From Brachycybe producta (taxonomy: Eukaryota > Arthropoda > Diplopoda > Playtdesmida > Andrognathidae), in NCBI GenBank assembly GCA_036925085.1, contig JAUPFP010000014.1, positions 1,864,001-1,928,000 of the forward strand: DNA of 64,000 bases, read 5' to 3'. Of the stretch, positions 35,101 through 47,000 are shown one piece after another. The notes under the pieces were generated by a model. That model ran no database searches and had not been told where the DNA came from. It saw only the letters and a program-made list of their open reading frames with translations. The stretch's first letter is position 1, and each line of letters opens with the position of its first letter. Made by a program: the position numbers and the translations under genes.

Positions 35101-35820
35101 TCTAATTTCTATAGTTGTTTTTAAAAACTTTTAGTATTTTAAAAGCCTCATAAATAGTTTATTTTTGAAGATATGAACATGACAATTCTGTTAAGTGATT
35201 GGGTTACTTTTCTAGTTTCTACAGTTTTTCTTAATTTTGCTCTCCTGAAAGACGGAATAAGAAGAGTTCCACAAAATCAGTTATTTATAAATCATCTTAA
35301 GGATGTTTGTTAAATTATACAAATAAATTATTTGCATAATTAATTAACTGTTTATACTAAATAATTTCACTATTTGAAATAATGTTTTGAAATAAAGTTT
35401 TGCAACAGTTTGCTTTTGTTCTAATTGATTTAAATCAAAGAAATCAAATTTTAACAAATTTTAAACTTTTTAACATTAATTTTGGTTTCAATGTCGTTTT
35501 AATATTTTAATAATTTGTTTCTGAAAAAAAATAAAACATAAAAATCAAATTAAATGTAAATTAGTTTTAAAAGGTTAAATAGGTAAAAACAATTTCAATA
35601 ATTAAACAAAAGTTTTAAATTTATTCATTTTAATTAATTCGTATTTTGAACTATTTTTAAACATGTATTTTAACGTTTACTTTTTTTTCATAAATTACTT
35701 CTTAATTATTAAAATATTTAGTTTGATTTTTATTTCTATCTAAAAATAACCATCAAATTAAATTAAAATTAAAAAAGTGTAAAAAAGTTTTGCAAAAGTT
35801 TTTTTTTCTACATTGATTTC

Positions 35821-35883
<63 letters not shown>

Positions 35884-36004
35884 ATCAATAAAAAATATAT
35901 TTACAATAAATATTTAAAAATTTGCAATATAAAATTAATTAATTTTTAATTATTAATTAAATACTTACTCTCAAGTTGTCGAAATTATTGTTGTCACCAG
36001 ACAT
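32116..36004 (-). CDS. Homogentisate 1,2-dioxygenase family, copy 3
   Basis: Twelve exons: 35969-36004, 34818-34889, 34657-34745, 34315-34429, 34060-34237, 33548-33627, 33338-33437, 33038-33264, 32658-32784, 32534-32586, 32335-32457, 32116-32250. Total 1335 nt with intact phases, giving 444 residues. Catalytic His298 (CYDHC) and the three iron ligands are present. The Tyr350 equivalent is Phe (GKFEAT), and the human H365 position is Tyr (TLYPLM). The last exon opens SVRFDTC where copies 1 and 2 have SIMFETC. Exon 11 has TAWYKK in place of TACYKK. Intron 7 and intron 5 sequences group it with copy 2. The 1.39-kb LTR-like insertion lies in its downstream flank. Confidence 0.91.
35825..35881. 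repeat. GA microsatellite, about 28 repeats, copy 3 intron 1
   Basis: An uninterrupted GA run 90 bp inside the first intron. It is the longest of the four homologous GA tracts. Confidence 0.9.
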
Positions 36005-36094
36005 CTTGATGTTTAATTAATATTTTCTAGAAAGTTTAAGAAAGTTTTCTTCCGAAGATAATGAAACTCCCTTCTTTTTGGGTCGCCTTTTATA

Positions 36095-36640
36095 CTAAAT
36101 TATAATGAGGGTTATTCCATATTTCACTCTCCCTTTCCAACACTGTCTATTATTAATTAAATTACATAACTATTTCACTTTCCAGACATTTTAATATCAT
36201 ATTACCACAAATATATATATTTAAAAAAATCGAAATCATATATTTAGAAAGTTATGACCTTCATTATTCAAATTTCAACAACTTTTTTTTTTCGTTCATT
36301 GTTTATGAACTTTCTGAACTTTCCAATAAAGTTTCTTATTTGAGGTGATCAATAAGTGGCTCGCGAGCAACGTAATTCCACACTTTTATTAAAATTCTAA
36401 AAATAAATTTGTTAAAAAACTTGTTTTATTTTATTTAATTCGTATTTATTGAACAATTGACGTTTGATTTCTAGTTAGATTAGAGAAGAGCTTTAAATGA
36501 GTGGCCCTTTTAGTGGGTTTAGGTTGGACACAGGTCTGGTTTTAAGTTCAGTTTTTAAGTCAAGTCTGGTCTAGGTTCAGTTCAAGATGGCCGCCGATTA
36601 AGAAGATCACTTAATACGTTTATATGAGAGAAATTAACCA
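36095..36640. other. HGD-like copy 3 upstream region
   Basis: Matches the upstream region of copy 2 from CCATATTTCACTCTCCC to AGATCACTTAATACGTTT, but carries the YY1-like module only once (36583-36595). No gene. Confidence 0.5.
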
Positions 36641-36644
36641 CTAA

Positions 36645-36881
36645 CGTTTAGAGATCAACCAACAATTATGGTTTTTTTTTTCTCAATCAAAAACATTGGT
36701 TAGAGGCTAGCACTATGTTAGTAACCATGACATTAGCCTCTAATCATCCTATTTCATTAGAAAAAAAAACTATAAATGCAGTTGCTGTCTCTAATGATGA
36801 TGATGATTAATTACGTAACAATTGACACTTGGGCCACAAGTTGAGAAACATTTGCTTGATATTGCATAATAATCCGAGCCC
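36645..36881. mobile_element. Family A foldback, left end lost (duplicate of 29195-29436)
   Basis: Same truncated copy as upstream of HGD-like copy 2. The right end is ATAATCCGAGCCC followed by TA. Confidence 0.75.
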
Positions 36882-36889
36882 TACTTATC

Positions 36890-37150
36890 TAATATATGGC
36901 TAATACCTAGTACACACCTGATACTTTAAATGCATTTAAATAATAAACGTGTTCTACAGAGCCCCGTGAAGGACAAACAAACAATATGTCGAATTCAATT
37001 TATTCAGTTAATAATCTGAAAATATTGAGTTAATACTTAAATATAATATATGACAAAATATTGATTTAGTATTTCAATTTAAAATATTAATAATAAAAGT
37101 CAATTTTTATTTGGTGTCCATGTCCTTAACTGGATTCCGTATAATTCACC
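36890..37150. repeat. Repeat family C, downstream flank of HGD-like copy 4
   Basis: Third member of the block seen at 13497 and 29455. It lacks the last 40 bp or so after CGTATAATTCACC. Confidence 0.65.
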
Positions 37151-37239
37151 ACGTCTGTGGTATAACAAGGTATAACAGCTTAGCTACTAATTTATATTCT
37201 CATGTAAACGTAATAACTTTCCATCAAAATTGTCTTATT

Positions 37240-37950
37240 ACTTTATTTAAAAAAATGTACTAAGTTTGTTGTTTTTGCACTAGGTGTCGCTTCTATTGAA
37301 TAATAATTTGAATGAAATCAAGACAAGAAAACAAATGAAATTAAATACATTCAAATGAAATTAACATTCTTTTTTGCTAATTGATGAATTTGAAAGTAGG
37401 CAATCACTGCATGCACCAGAGCAATGCTAATTTTTTTTTTTGAGTGAAACTGAAACAAAGCTAAACTTAAAATACTCTCTCCATAGAGACTAAATATGGA
37501 AAGTTTTGAATTTCGTCATGGTTTAAGCTTAACTTTATTTTAAGGTAGAAATATTTGTTTATAATAATTTCTTCTCTTTTATAAACTTAATAGGGAGTAA
37601 TGATCTTTTTATGGAAAAAGCCTCGATCCAGGCTCCATCCTGCAGGTTTTCCATAAAAAACTACTTCTTTTATTTTAAGGAATCTTTTTTTTGGAAAAAT
37701 GGAGGTTAAAGTAGTTAGATTTTTTTCTTAAAAAGGAACTCAAAAATGTATTTCAGTGCCTCAAAGGTAAACTGTGTTAAGTCACCGAACCTTTTAACAT
37801 GGTATACTACCATCTAGTGGAAGATGTGTAAAGCTGTGGACTTAACACTGTAAACTGTAACATTGTTAATTTTTAAAAAAACTAAATATTTTTTTAAAAA
37901 ATGATTTTTTGTAAACGAAATCAGTAGAAACGATTTTTTTTAAATTTGTG
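37240..37950. repeat. HGD-cluster 3' flank of copy 4
   Basis: Near-identical to 31230-31940. It joins directly to the family C block because the 1.39-kb insertion is absent here. Confidence 0.6.
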
Positions 37951-38121
37951 CCAACTTTATTGCAAAATAATTTCACTAAAATAACATAATATCAATAAGT
38001 AAAATAACAAGAATTAGTTAAAAATAATTTGAGGACCAAAAAAGAACATGATTTGGAATTTTAAAAGGTAATTTTTTTTAGATTTTTCTGTCTTTGTTTT
38101 CATTTTTGAATGAAAATTTTA

Positions 38122-41100
38122 TTATTGTGGTTTCTGATTTGGGTTGAAGTTCTTTGGAAGATCTTCCCAGCACCTCCAGTAATCTTGATCCATTTTCTGA
38201 GACATTGCCCATTTGGTAACATTCATTTCCATGCATGTCTCGAACATGATTGACTTTAAAAAAAAAAACGGAAATTCACGTCAAAATTTGAAAAAGTTTC
38301 AATTTTGATTTGCATAAATGGTGTGTGTTTACCATGCATCCTTCTGCAACACGTTCGGGCGCAAGTTTAGCCGAACTTGCCTTTTTGTAGCATGCGGTAT
38401 TGGGACCGTGAGCAGTCATCAAGGGATAAAGAGTGGCACATCCGGGCTGCATCGCCTGCCATGTCATTCAAAAGGAATCAAGAGAGTTAAAATGTGGGGG
38501 GAAAAATATTTGAAATTTTATCTGAAACTTACAGTTGCTTCGTGTTTGCCTTGAATGCAACACATAATTTCAGTCATGCAACTACCTTTTGATATTAAAA
38601 ATGAAAAAGAAGAAATTAACATAAATGAAAGAATAATTTTGAGTTGAAACTTACGGTGATAATATGGTGCTCGGAAGGTGTGTTCGGCCGCTGCCCACCT
38701 TGGTGGAAAGCAAATAAGATCACCAATTGGCATTGAACTGCAGTTTGATGAGCATGTCAGGATCGTAAAGACGGATGGATCCTAAATTCAAACAAAAATT
38801 ATTAAGGATCCATTTTATAAAAAAAAAATATGCAAATCAAGTACAGGAACAATTTTGATTATGCAAAAAATGTTTTAAAATTACTAGAAGAGAAAATGCA
38901 TCCTTGAAGTTTATGAACAAAATTGCTTTTTAACTTCAAATTGGGGGCCAAAACACAGAATAACGAAAATTACAAGGATGTTTTGATTATGAAATAATTC
39001 AATTATTCGTAAAAAAAAAACCCGTACACAATGATCGTAACAGACGGCATTGACGGCCATAAAGTTGTTCATGTTGTATTTGCATGGAACGTAATTTCCG
39101 TGCCAAGCAACAACATCAAATGGAGAATGGTTTTGTGTGTAACAACGAAGTTGGCCCTGATGTTTCTGAACCATCATGTAGTTTTGGCAAGTACGATCTT
39201 CGTACCAGGCAGTCGGCACTTCGAAATCACGAGGATTAGCACATCCGTTAGCTCCTATATTAGCATAGAATTAGGATTAGGTTCGGACGGAGGAGAGAAG
39301 AGTTCAGAGTTCGGCCGGCCAAACTGACCCATCACTCCCATTTCTGGAAGTTTGAAGTGACCATCGAGAACTTCCATCATGTAACCACGGCACTGTCCAT
39401 CAACGTTCACATTGAAACGAATTCCACGCTATAATAAATAATATAGAAATAAGATTTTTTTTTTGTTAAATGTGTAAACAATAGAGACTGGTTAGAGGCT
39501 AGTTTGGCGTAGAGTGAATAAAAATTGGAAGTTTTTTCTTGTTTCATTTACCGGCATGACACACATTTCATTTGGTTCAACAGTCATTTTTCCACATTCG
39601 GTTGTGATTTTCAGTTTTCCCTGTTGAGGAACTGAAAAAAAAATATTCAATATAAGTAACCATTGTACACTATGCAAATGAAAGAAAACATAAGAAATTG
39701 AAAGTGTTTTAAGAAACTAGAAGAGTAAGCGAACTAGTGGACGTTTTTTTTTAAAAAAAAATGATTCAAAAGTTAAATTTCAGTCATTTTTTAAATTGAC
39801 ATAAAAAGTTTACTTTTAAAAATATCAACACGAGACTATTTGACGTGATCGAGTTACTCTTCTAGTTTCTAAAATACTTTCAGCTTTTTTTCTTCTTAAA
39901 GTTGCTTTCAAAATGCAGAATAACCAGTAGTTTCAGTTGGAAAACACAAGACCATTTTTTAATGCAAAATGAAGTCTATGGAAAGACTCAAAGTGGTCGA
40001 TTATGGAAACTTCATTTTGTAGTCGAAAAGTGGTCAGAAAGTGGGTCTGTGAGATTAAAAAGTAGAAGTACCAATGCACATATCTCCATCATTGTTACAC
40101 ATGCTTTTGTCCTGCATTGGAGCATTGCAAGTGTAAATGTAAAAAGAGACTCCTTGTCTCTCTCTAGGATGTCCACTTCCACAAACAGTGGACATTCCTT
40201 GGACAAAATCGTGCTTCTTGGACGGAATCTCAAATGGGTTCCATTTCATCTGAGAAAATAGACAACATTTAGTTCATTTCTGACTTTGAGGTCATTCTAG
40301 TCAACGTTTAAAACCCTTTCGAAATACCTGAGTTGAGTTGCATTCAGTTTGATTTTCGTTCCAGTTGTGGGTTATGTTGCCATTGTCCATTGGCTTCGAA
40401 GGTTGTTGCTGTTGGCACGATGGAAGGATACGATACATCCATCTGAAATAACATCATTTATTCATTAATGAGTTTATTCATTTCTTGGCAGAACATTTAG
40501 AAAACAACTTCGTTTCTGGTTCATTAAGTTAACCTGTTATTCTCAACAAACGGCTCTTCCATCTCTTCCTTAAAGACTAGATTGGCTCGCGAGCCATCTG
40601 TTGAGAACCACGTAATGAACTCTAAAATTATGCAAAAAATAAAAAGGGTCCTTACGTTCTTTGGTTGTCTTTTCTGGGTGCAGTAAAGCAAGTTCCGGAT
40701 ACTTGTTCGGCATACAATCCATAAGGACAAACTTGGGGAGAATTCTATTTAATTTTAAATAATAGACAAAACAATATTAAATGAGCGCTATGACGTCATA
40801 TGTTTCATTTTGTACCTGATGTTGGGGCAGTGCTTTGGGGCATCTTGGATCTTCGGACGTGAATTCGTTTCCGAATCCATTCATATACTGAAAACAAATA
40901 ATTAATAATTAATTAATTAGCATATTATGCAAATAAAAGAGAAGAGTTCCATAATTAGCTATTTATAAATCGTCTCAAGGATGTTTTTTTAAAAAACATA
41001 TTAAAATGTAAATTATACAAATATAAATTATTTGTTTAAATATAAATAAAAGCAGATAATAAATTAATTAATAGTTGATTCTTCTAAACAGTCATTTTTA

Positions 41101-41683
41101 TATAATTTTAAAATAAATAAATTGTTTTAAATAAGAGATGGTTTTTAATATTTTTAAATAAAAGTTTTTTTTTAAAAGAAAATTTAAAAAAATGACGATT
41201 TAGAAGAATCATCTAATTAATTAATAAAAAAAATAGTCAAGTATATTTTTTTCTAATAAATTAATCTTAATGAAAAAAAAGTATTACAAATATTTTTACT
41301 TTTTCTAATTGATTTCAATGGAATAAATCAATTATTTATTCAATAACAAAATATTTTAAAATATTAAAAATGATGTTTTTATATTATTTTAATATTTAAT
41401 TTTTTTTTTTTTCATAAATTAATTAATTATTAAAAATATTACGTTTAATTTTTTTCTTTCTCTCTAAAAAATAAGCATAAAATAAATTAAATAAAAGTTT
41501 TAAAAAAAGTTTTGCAAAAGTTTTGCAAAAGTTTTATTTCTCATTGATTTCAATGAGAGAGACATGAATAAAAATTCATATAAATTTAAATATATGAAAA
41601 CTTTGAATATAAAATTAATTTTTTTTAATTATTAATTAAATACTTACTTTCAAGTTGTCGAAATTATTGTTGTCACCAGACAT
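38122..41683 (-). CDS. Homogentisate 1,2-dioxygenase family, copy 4
   Basis: Twelve exons: 41648-41683, 40816-40887, 40656-40744, 40328-40442, 40072-40249, 39552-39631, 39329-39428, 39028-39254, 38655-38781, 38533-38585, 38333-38455, 38122-38253. Total 1332 nt (443 codons plus stop) with intact phases. A second in-frame ATG directly upstream (41684-41686) would add one Met. Catalytic His and iron ligands are kept (CYDHC, YYHRSCMTE, TAHGPN). The Tyr350 equivalent is His (GKHEAT) and the human H365 position is Tyr. Introns 2, 5 and 7 and the KPQ C-terminus match copy 1, while intron 6 and the exon 6 end (CVMP) match copy 2, so this copy is a mosaic. It is the copy nearest the MAP3K gene, in head-to-head orientation. 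Confidence 0.91.
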
Positions 41684-41797
41684 CATGATTGATTATTAAT
41701 ATATTTTCTAGAAAATAAAGATTTCTTTGATTGTTACTTTTGAGAAAGTATTCAGAAGATGAAGACATTGAGCTCCCTCTTTTGATCGCCTTTTATA

Positions 41798-41832
41798 CTA
41801 AATTTTCACGAGGGTTATTCCATATTTCACTT

Positions 41833-41863
<31 letters not shown>

Positions 41864-42480
41864 CCCCTTTACAACAGTAATCGATTATTACGTAACTCAT
41901 TTCACTTTCCAGACATTTTAATATCATATTACAACAAATATATATAAAAAATCGAAATTATATACATTTAGAAAGTTAGACCTTGATTATTCAAATTTCA
42001 ACACCAACTTTTTTTTTTCGTTCATTGTTTATGAACTTTCTGAACTTTCCAATAAAGTTTTTTTTAACTAGAGATGTTCAATAAGCGGCTCGCGAGCCAC
42101 GTCATCTTACATTTAAATTAAATTTCTAAAAGAAAATTCGTTAAAAAACTTATTTTATTTTATTCATTTCGTATTTATTGAACAATTAACGTTTAGTTTT
42201 TATGTTTTTTTGTGAAGAATATTAATTGAGTGGCCCTTTAAGTGGGTTTAGGTTGGACATCAGTCTGGTTTAAGTACTTTAATTAGGGTTCATTTCAAGA
42301 TGGCCGCCGATTAAGAAATGGAAAAAGATCACTTTCTCTCAAAGTCTGTGAAAAAAAGTGTCGTAATCGTTGATTATAAACGTTTTTTTCCTCTCGCTTT
42401 CTTCGCTTTCATCTGATTTGTCTTTTTCAACCTCTGGATTCTTAATATATTATAAGTTAAGTACCAAATAAACACGTGAA
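41798..42480. other. HGD-like copy 4 upstream region
   Basis: Contains a CT run (41831-41857), the shared upstream words (TTTCACTTTCCAGACATTTT, AAGCGGCTCGCGAGCCACGT) and the YY1-like motif at 42296-42308. Similarity to the other copies ends near 42315, which marks the right edge of the amplified unit. Confidence 0.5.
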
Positions 42481-42942
42481 ATCGAATGTTTTCGTTACTT
42501 TTTTTAGGTCTTGTTTCTACGCTCGTACGTTTAATTTCATCTGACCTTTAACCTTTTTTTAAAATAAAATAAAAAAAAAACAATATTAGGCATAAATTAG
42601 CATATATTGATATTGCTTATTTGAATTGATTGCTCAATTAAGGTCATTTTAAGGTCCTTTTATTGTTTTTTCGACTGAATTTCGTTGGGTTTTTATTTTA
42701 GGCCTAGATGTGGTTCGTTCTTTTTTTTCCTCTCTTTTAGGGCGCGGTTCCCACTTTTGTCTTCATTTCTTTATAATGACCTTATAAGGAGGGTTATTAA
42801 AGGCGTTCTTTGAGTATATATATATAACGCCTCCACGTAACGTACAAACACGCGCACACGGAGTTGATATAGGTACGCACGCGCGAGAGCGACATTGCTT
42901 TGTTGTTGTTTTTTATATATAAAAGAATAGGTAAACAGAACG

Positions 42943-43017
42943 CACGTGGCCTAAACGGAGAACCCACGTGGCCTAACGGAGAGGATGCACGTGGTCTTAA
43001 CGGAGAGGATGCACGTG
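42943..43017. promoter_or_regulatory. Array of four CACGTG E-boxes upstream of MAP3K
   Basis: CACGTG at 42943, 42965, 42988 and 43012, in imperfect 22-24-bp units ending in CTAAACGGAGA, with a fifth degenerate copy (CACGCG at 43034). It lies 1.0 kb upstream of the MAP3K start codon. E-boxes of this type bind bHLH factors. Whether this array acts as an enhancer is unknown. Confidence 0.45.
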
Positions 43018-43149
43018 TCCTAAACGGAGAACGCACGCGGTCAACAACGGTCACTGTGCTCAGTGTTTGTTGTTTGACAGACACTCGCATGTTTAGTGGA
43101 ACTTTTGAGTGGAACGAAGTAAAGCACGCACACATAAGAGAAGGTGTAC

Positions 43150-43990
43150 ATGGTATATATCACACACACACACATAGAATAAATAGGCACACGAACGAGG
43201 TACGAACAAAAACGCAATATTATACGCACAAATACAACAAACAGACGAAAAAGGTACGAACAAACGCATTGTATTACTTAGAATTACAGCAAAGAGACGA
43301 ACAAACGCACAGTATTATACACACTTACACACAACGGTAAAAAGATACGTTACACACATACAGAATAAACAGGCAGACAAACGAGGTACGAACAAACACG
43401 CAATATTACGCACAAGTACAAACAAACAGACGAAAGAGGTACGAACAAACGCATTGTATTACTTAGAAATACAGCAAAGAGACGAAAGAGATACGAACAT
43501 AGAACACACATGCAGAATAAACAGACAGACAAACGAGGTACGAACAAAAAACTAACACAAACAGACGAAAAAGTATGCATAATATTATGCGAACAAACGG
43601 ACAGTATCAACTGTTTCACGCACACAGAGCAAACGAACAGACAAAAAAAAGGTACGAATGAACGCATTAAGGATGAACGAAAAATAAAAAAAAAACTCGG
43701 CATTACACACGCACACACTTTGACAAAACAGACAGACGGATGGAACAGTTACAAATAGTTTGTACACACCTAAAAGAAACAAATTAAGAAACACATGCAC
43801 AGAATACGAACATAAAAAACGCACAGAAATTGTACAAACAATGTTCAATACACACAAACAAAATGGAGAACAACCACACACACATACGGGAAACAGACAA
43901 ACGCAAACGCATCATGATAAGAAGAAGAAACAGGAGGACGCACATGTGACGTACAGTTTAATCTTCTTAATGTTGTTTACTTTTGCATAA
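43150..43990. repeat. AC-rich degenerate repeat upstream of MAP3K
   Basis: The + strand is rich in A and C (words such as GGTACGAACAAACGCA and ACAGACAGACAAACGAGG). Blocks of about 150-190 bp repeat near 43196, 43384 and 43536. Several open frames of 70-146 codons on both strands (42900-43340, 43350-43718, 43585-43881) translate to His/Thr/Asn- or Cys/Val/Phe-rich simple sequence and are not credible genes. Confidence 0.6.
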
Positions 43991-44040
43991 ATTTTAGGAG
44001 GAGGAGGAGTGAGAGAAAGAGGAGGAGGAGAAGGAGGAAA

Positions 44041-47000
44041 ATGAGTGAAATCAGTGACACGGCCTCGACGTCTACGTGTCAAACACTAAAGGGCAAGATG
44101 GACGTCGTGTGCGTGATGGACATTGTCCACTCTGATAGACTGGCACATCGAAAGAGAGCTTTCGAAGACGTTCAAAATGCCTGCAATCAGATTCACGCCA
44201 ATATTCAACACATACAAGTGTGATATTGATATCAAATGACATCAGTTACTAGACAACGTTTTTCTTCTTCTTCGTAACGTTAATTTCTTTTTTTTATTTG
44301 TAGTTCGAGAAGTTAGATTTTGGCGAAACGAACGTTCTGGACATTTTCTACAATGCGGACGTGGCAGTCGTAGACATTTCGATCCAGGTTCAACAGAGTG
44401 CTCTCTTTTATCATCTCGGAGTACGAGAGAGCTTTGGAATGAAAGAGAACATTTTGCTCTATAATGATAAAGACGCCGAGATCACGATGCCACTCAAAGT
44501 AATTTGCTCGTGTTGACGGGAGTAGAAATTACCACAATTATTATATTGAATCTTAATAAAAATTCGATAGAAAATCTAAACACGGTCAAATATAATTATA
44601 GAAAATAGATAGAAATGTGTAACTACAAAGGAAAAGCAAAAATTCATATTAAGCTGCAAGAATTTTATAGAAAACTGCAAAAATGGGCAGTAAGTTGTAA
44701 GAAAACAATAAAAATCTGCACGAAACTGCAAAGAATTAAGCAGAAAACTTTTTAAAGTTGCTAAAAAGAGAAGAAATTACAGGGATTTGTTTGAAAACTG
44801 CCGAAAATGGGCAATAAATTGCAAGGAAATAGGAAAAATCTGCACGAAACTGTAAAGAATTCTGCTGAAAACTTTTTAAAATTGCTAAAAATTGAAGAAA
44901 CTACAAGAATTTTGTAGAAAACTGACAAAAAAACTAGACAAACATTGCACAGTAAGTGGCAATCAAATAGCTAAAATCTCAAAAACATTGCAAAAGATGT
45001 TGCAGAAATTTTTTTAAAATTGCTAAAAATGCTACAGAACATTTTTTAAAACTGCTAAACATGTGCAGAAACTGCAGATATTTGTTTGAAAGCTGCAAAA
45101 ATGAGCAATAAATTGCAAGGAAACAGGAGAAATTTGCACGAAACTGCAAAGAATTCTGCAGAAAACTTTTAAAAATTGCCGAAAAATATACAGACTGTAG
45201 GAATTTGGTTGAAAACGGCCAAAAATGACTAAAAAAATTGCAAAATCGCAACCAATAACGGTGGGAAATTGCAAGAATTGAACAGATAATGTTTGAAAAT
45301 TGCTAAATTTGCAGTGAAATTGCCAGAAAAGAACAAAAACATGCAGTAAATTACAAGAAACTGTGAAAAAATAGTGTAATTTCTGCATTTAACTTGTATG
45401 CTCGCGTTACGATCATGCAGCTAATGCACTGCAGTAGGCATTACAGAAAAATGACGACACAGCCGGTCGTCATGATCGTAACGAGAGCATTACATGTTCG
45501 TCATTTTCACTCATAGTCGTTTTCTCTTTTTCAAGTTATCTTGTGCCAATTATGTCATCGTTTCGTACTGCACTAATTCGGACACTGGTCAGTGTGTCGT
45601 TACCGATCCTTCGTTACGATTGACCAACGAAGAAGCCGGAACTAAGATTCCACTTTTCTGTCGGATCAAGAAATTACTTCAAGATGTCGAAATACAATCA
45701 AAGTAACTGTCTTAACTACTTGCAAAAGTAACTTGTAACTTAAATTTGAGGATTTATTTTTCAGGGCGCACATGAAAGAGAAGTTTCTTGCCGATTTGCG
45801 TAAAGCACGAGAGAATTTCTCTGGAGAAGAACTTGCGAAAGTTCTTCATAACATGAGACGACGTCTCGACGATCCGAACATTCTTTCGGGCGACATCGTC
45901 CTCAATATGTTGATCTCATTCAGAGAGATTCAAGTACGAAGCAGTTTTTTTTTTGGTCAAAATTGCGCCTGAAAAGTTAAAAATTGTCGTAATTTTTTGG
46001 TTGTTTTTTTGTCTTTTGTAAAATATAAAAAAAGGATTACGATGCGATGGTCAATTTAGTGAATGATCTGAAGACGTTACCAAATCACGGCAAATTTACC
46101 GGAACGCAAGCGATACGTTACCTTTATGCTTTTGCTCTAAACAGGTTCGAAACTGGGTTTCTTTACGTTTGACAATCTTTGTTTTAAATGTGGTTTAATC
46201 GGTTTGATTTGACGTAGACGTAACATGAAGGGCGATCGAGAAAAAGCTCTGAACGTAATAAATAAAGTTCTGGAGAAAAAGGAGAATCACGTTCCCGATG
46301 TTGTCTGTCTCTGTGGTCGAATTTACAAAGATATGTTTGTTGAATCGAACCACAACGACATGGAGAGCTTAGATAACGCCATCTACTGGTAAATAAGGCG
46401 TCTCTTTCGATAACGACGTTGTCGAATGGCGCATTACAAAGTTTACAAACATTCTTATAGACAGGATTGGACTTCGTGATTGTCATTTACGAACAGACAC
46501 AAAATAAATGTTTCGTTACAGGTACAGAAAAGGATTTGAAGTTCAACCGAATGAATACGCCGGAATAAATCTCGCGACTCTTTTGGTAATCGCCGGAAAC
46601 GAGTTTTCGAAATCGACCGAACTTCAACACATAGGTAATTCTGAAAATCGAAATCGAGGTCTTCGATGATCTTCTCGTTCATTGTTAGTCGTTTTTTCAC
46701 ACTTTTTATTTTTGAAGTAGTAATTAGTTGTTTATTTTTGTTTTTGTTATTCAAATTAACCGATTGATTTCATGTGTAAGTTTTTATGTTTTTCCCAGAA
46801 ATTGTAAATTTTGAAGGATTTTGCACTTTTTACTATTTTTTTCTTTCTTAAAGCACTCATTTTTATCACAATTTCTAAGTCGTAACTTATGATTAGGGCT
46901 CGGATTTTTATGCAAAAATATTCAAGCAAATGTTTCTTAATTTGTGGCCCAAGAGCCAATTGTGAGGTAACAATCTCACGTTTAGATTAACCAACATTTG

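Noticed and set aside
42900..43340. 146-codon open frame upstream of MAP3K
   Set aside because: It spans the E-box array and AC-rich repeats and has only simple His/Thr/Asn composition. Similar frames appear on the other strand.
44979..45388. Phe/Gln-rich minus-strand open frames in MAP3K intron 2
   Set aside because: They run antisense across a degenerate AT-rich tandem repeat inside an intron.
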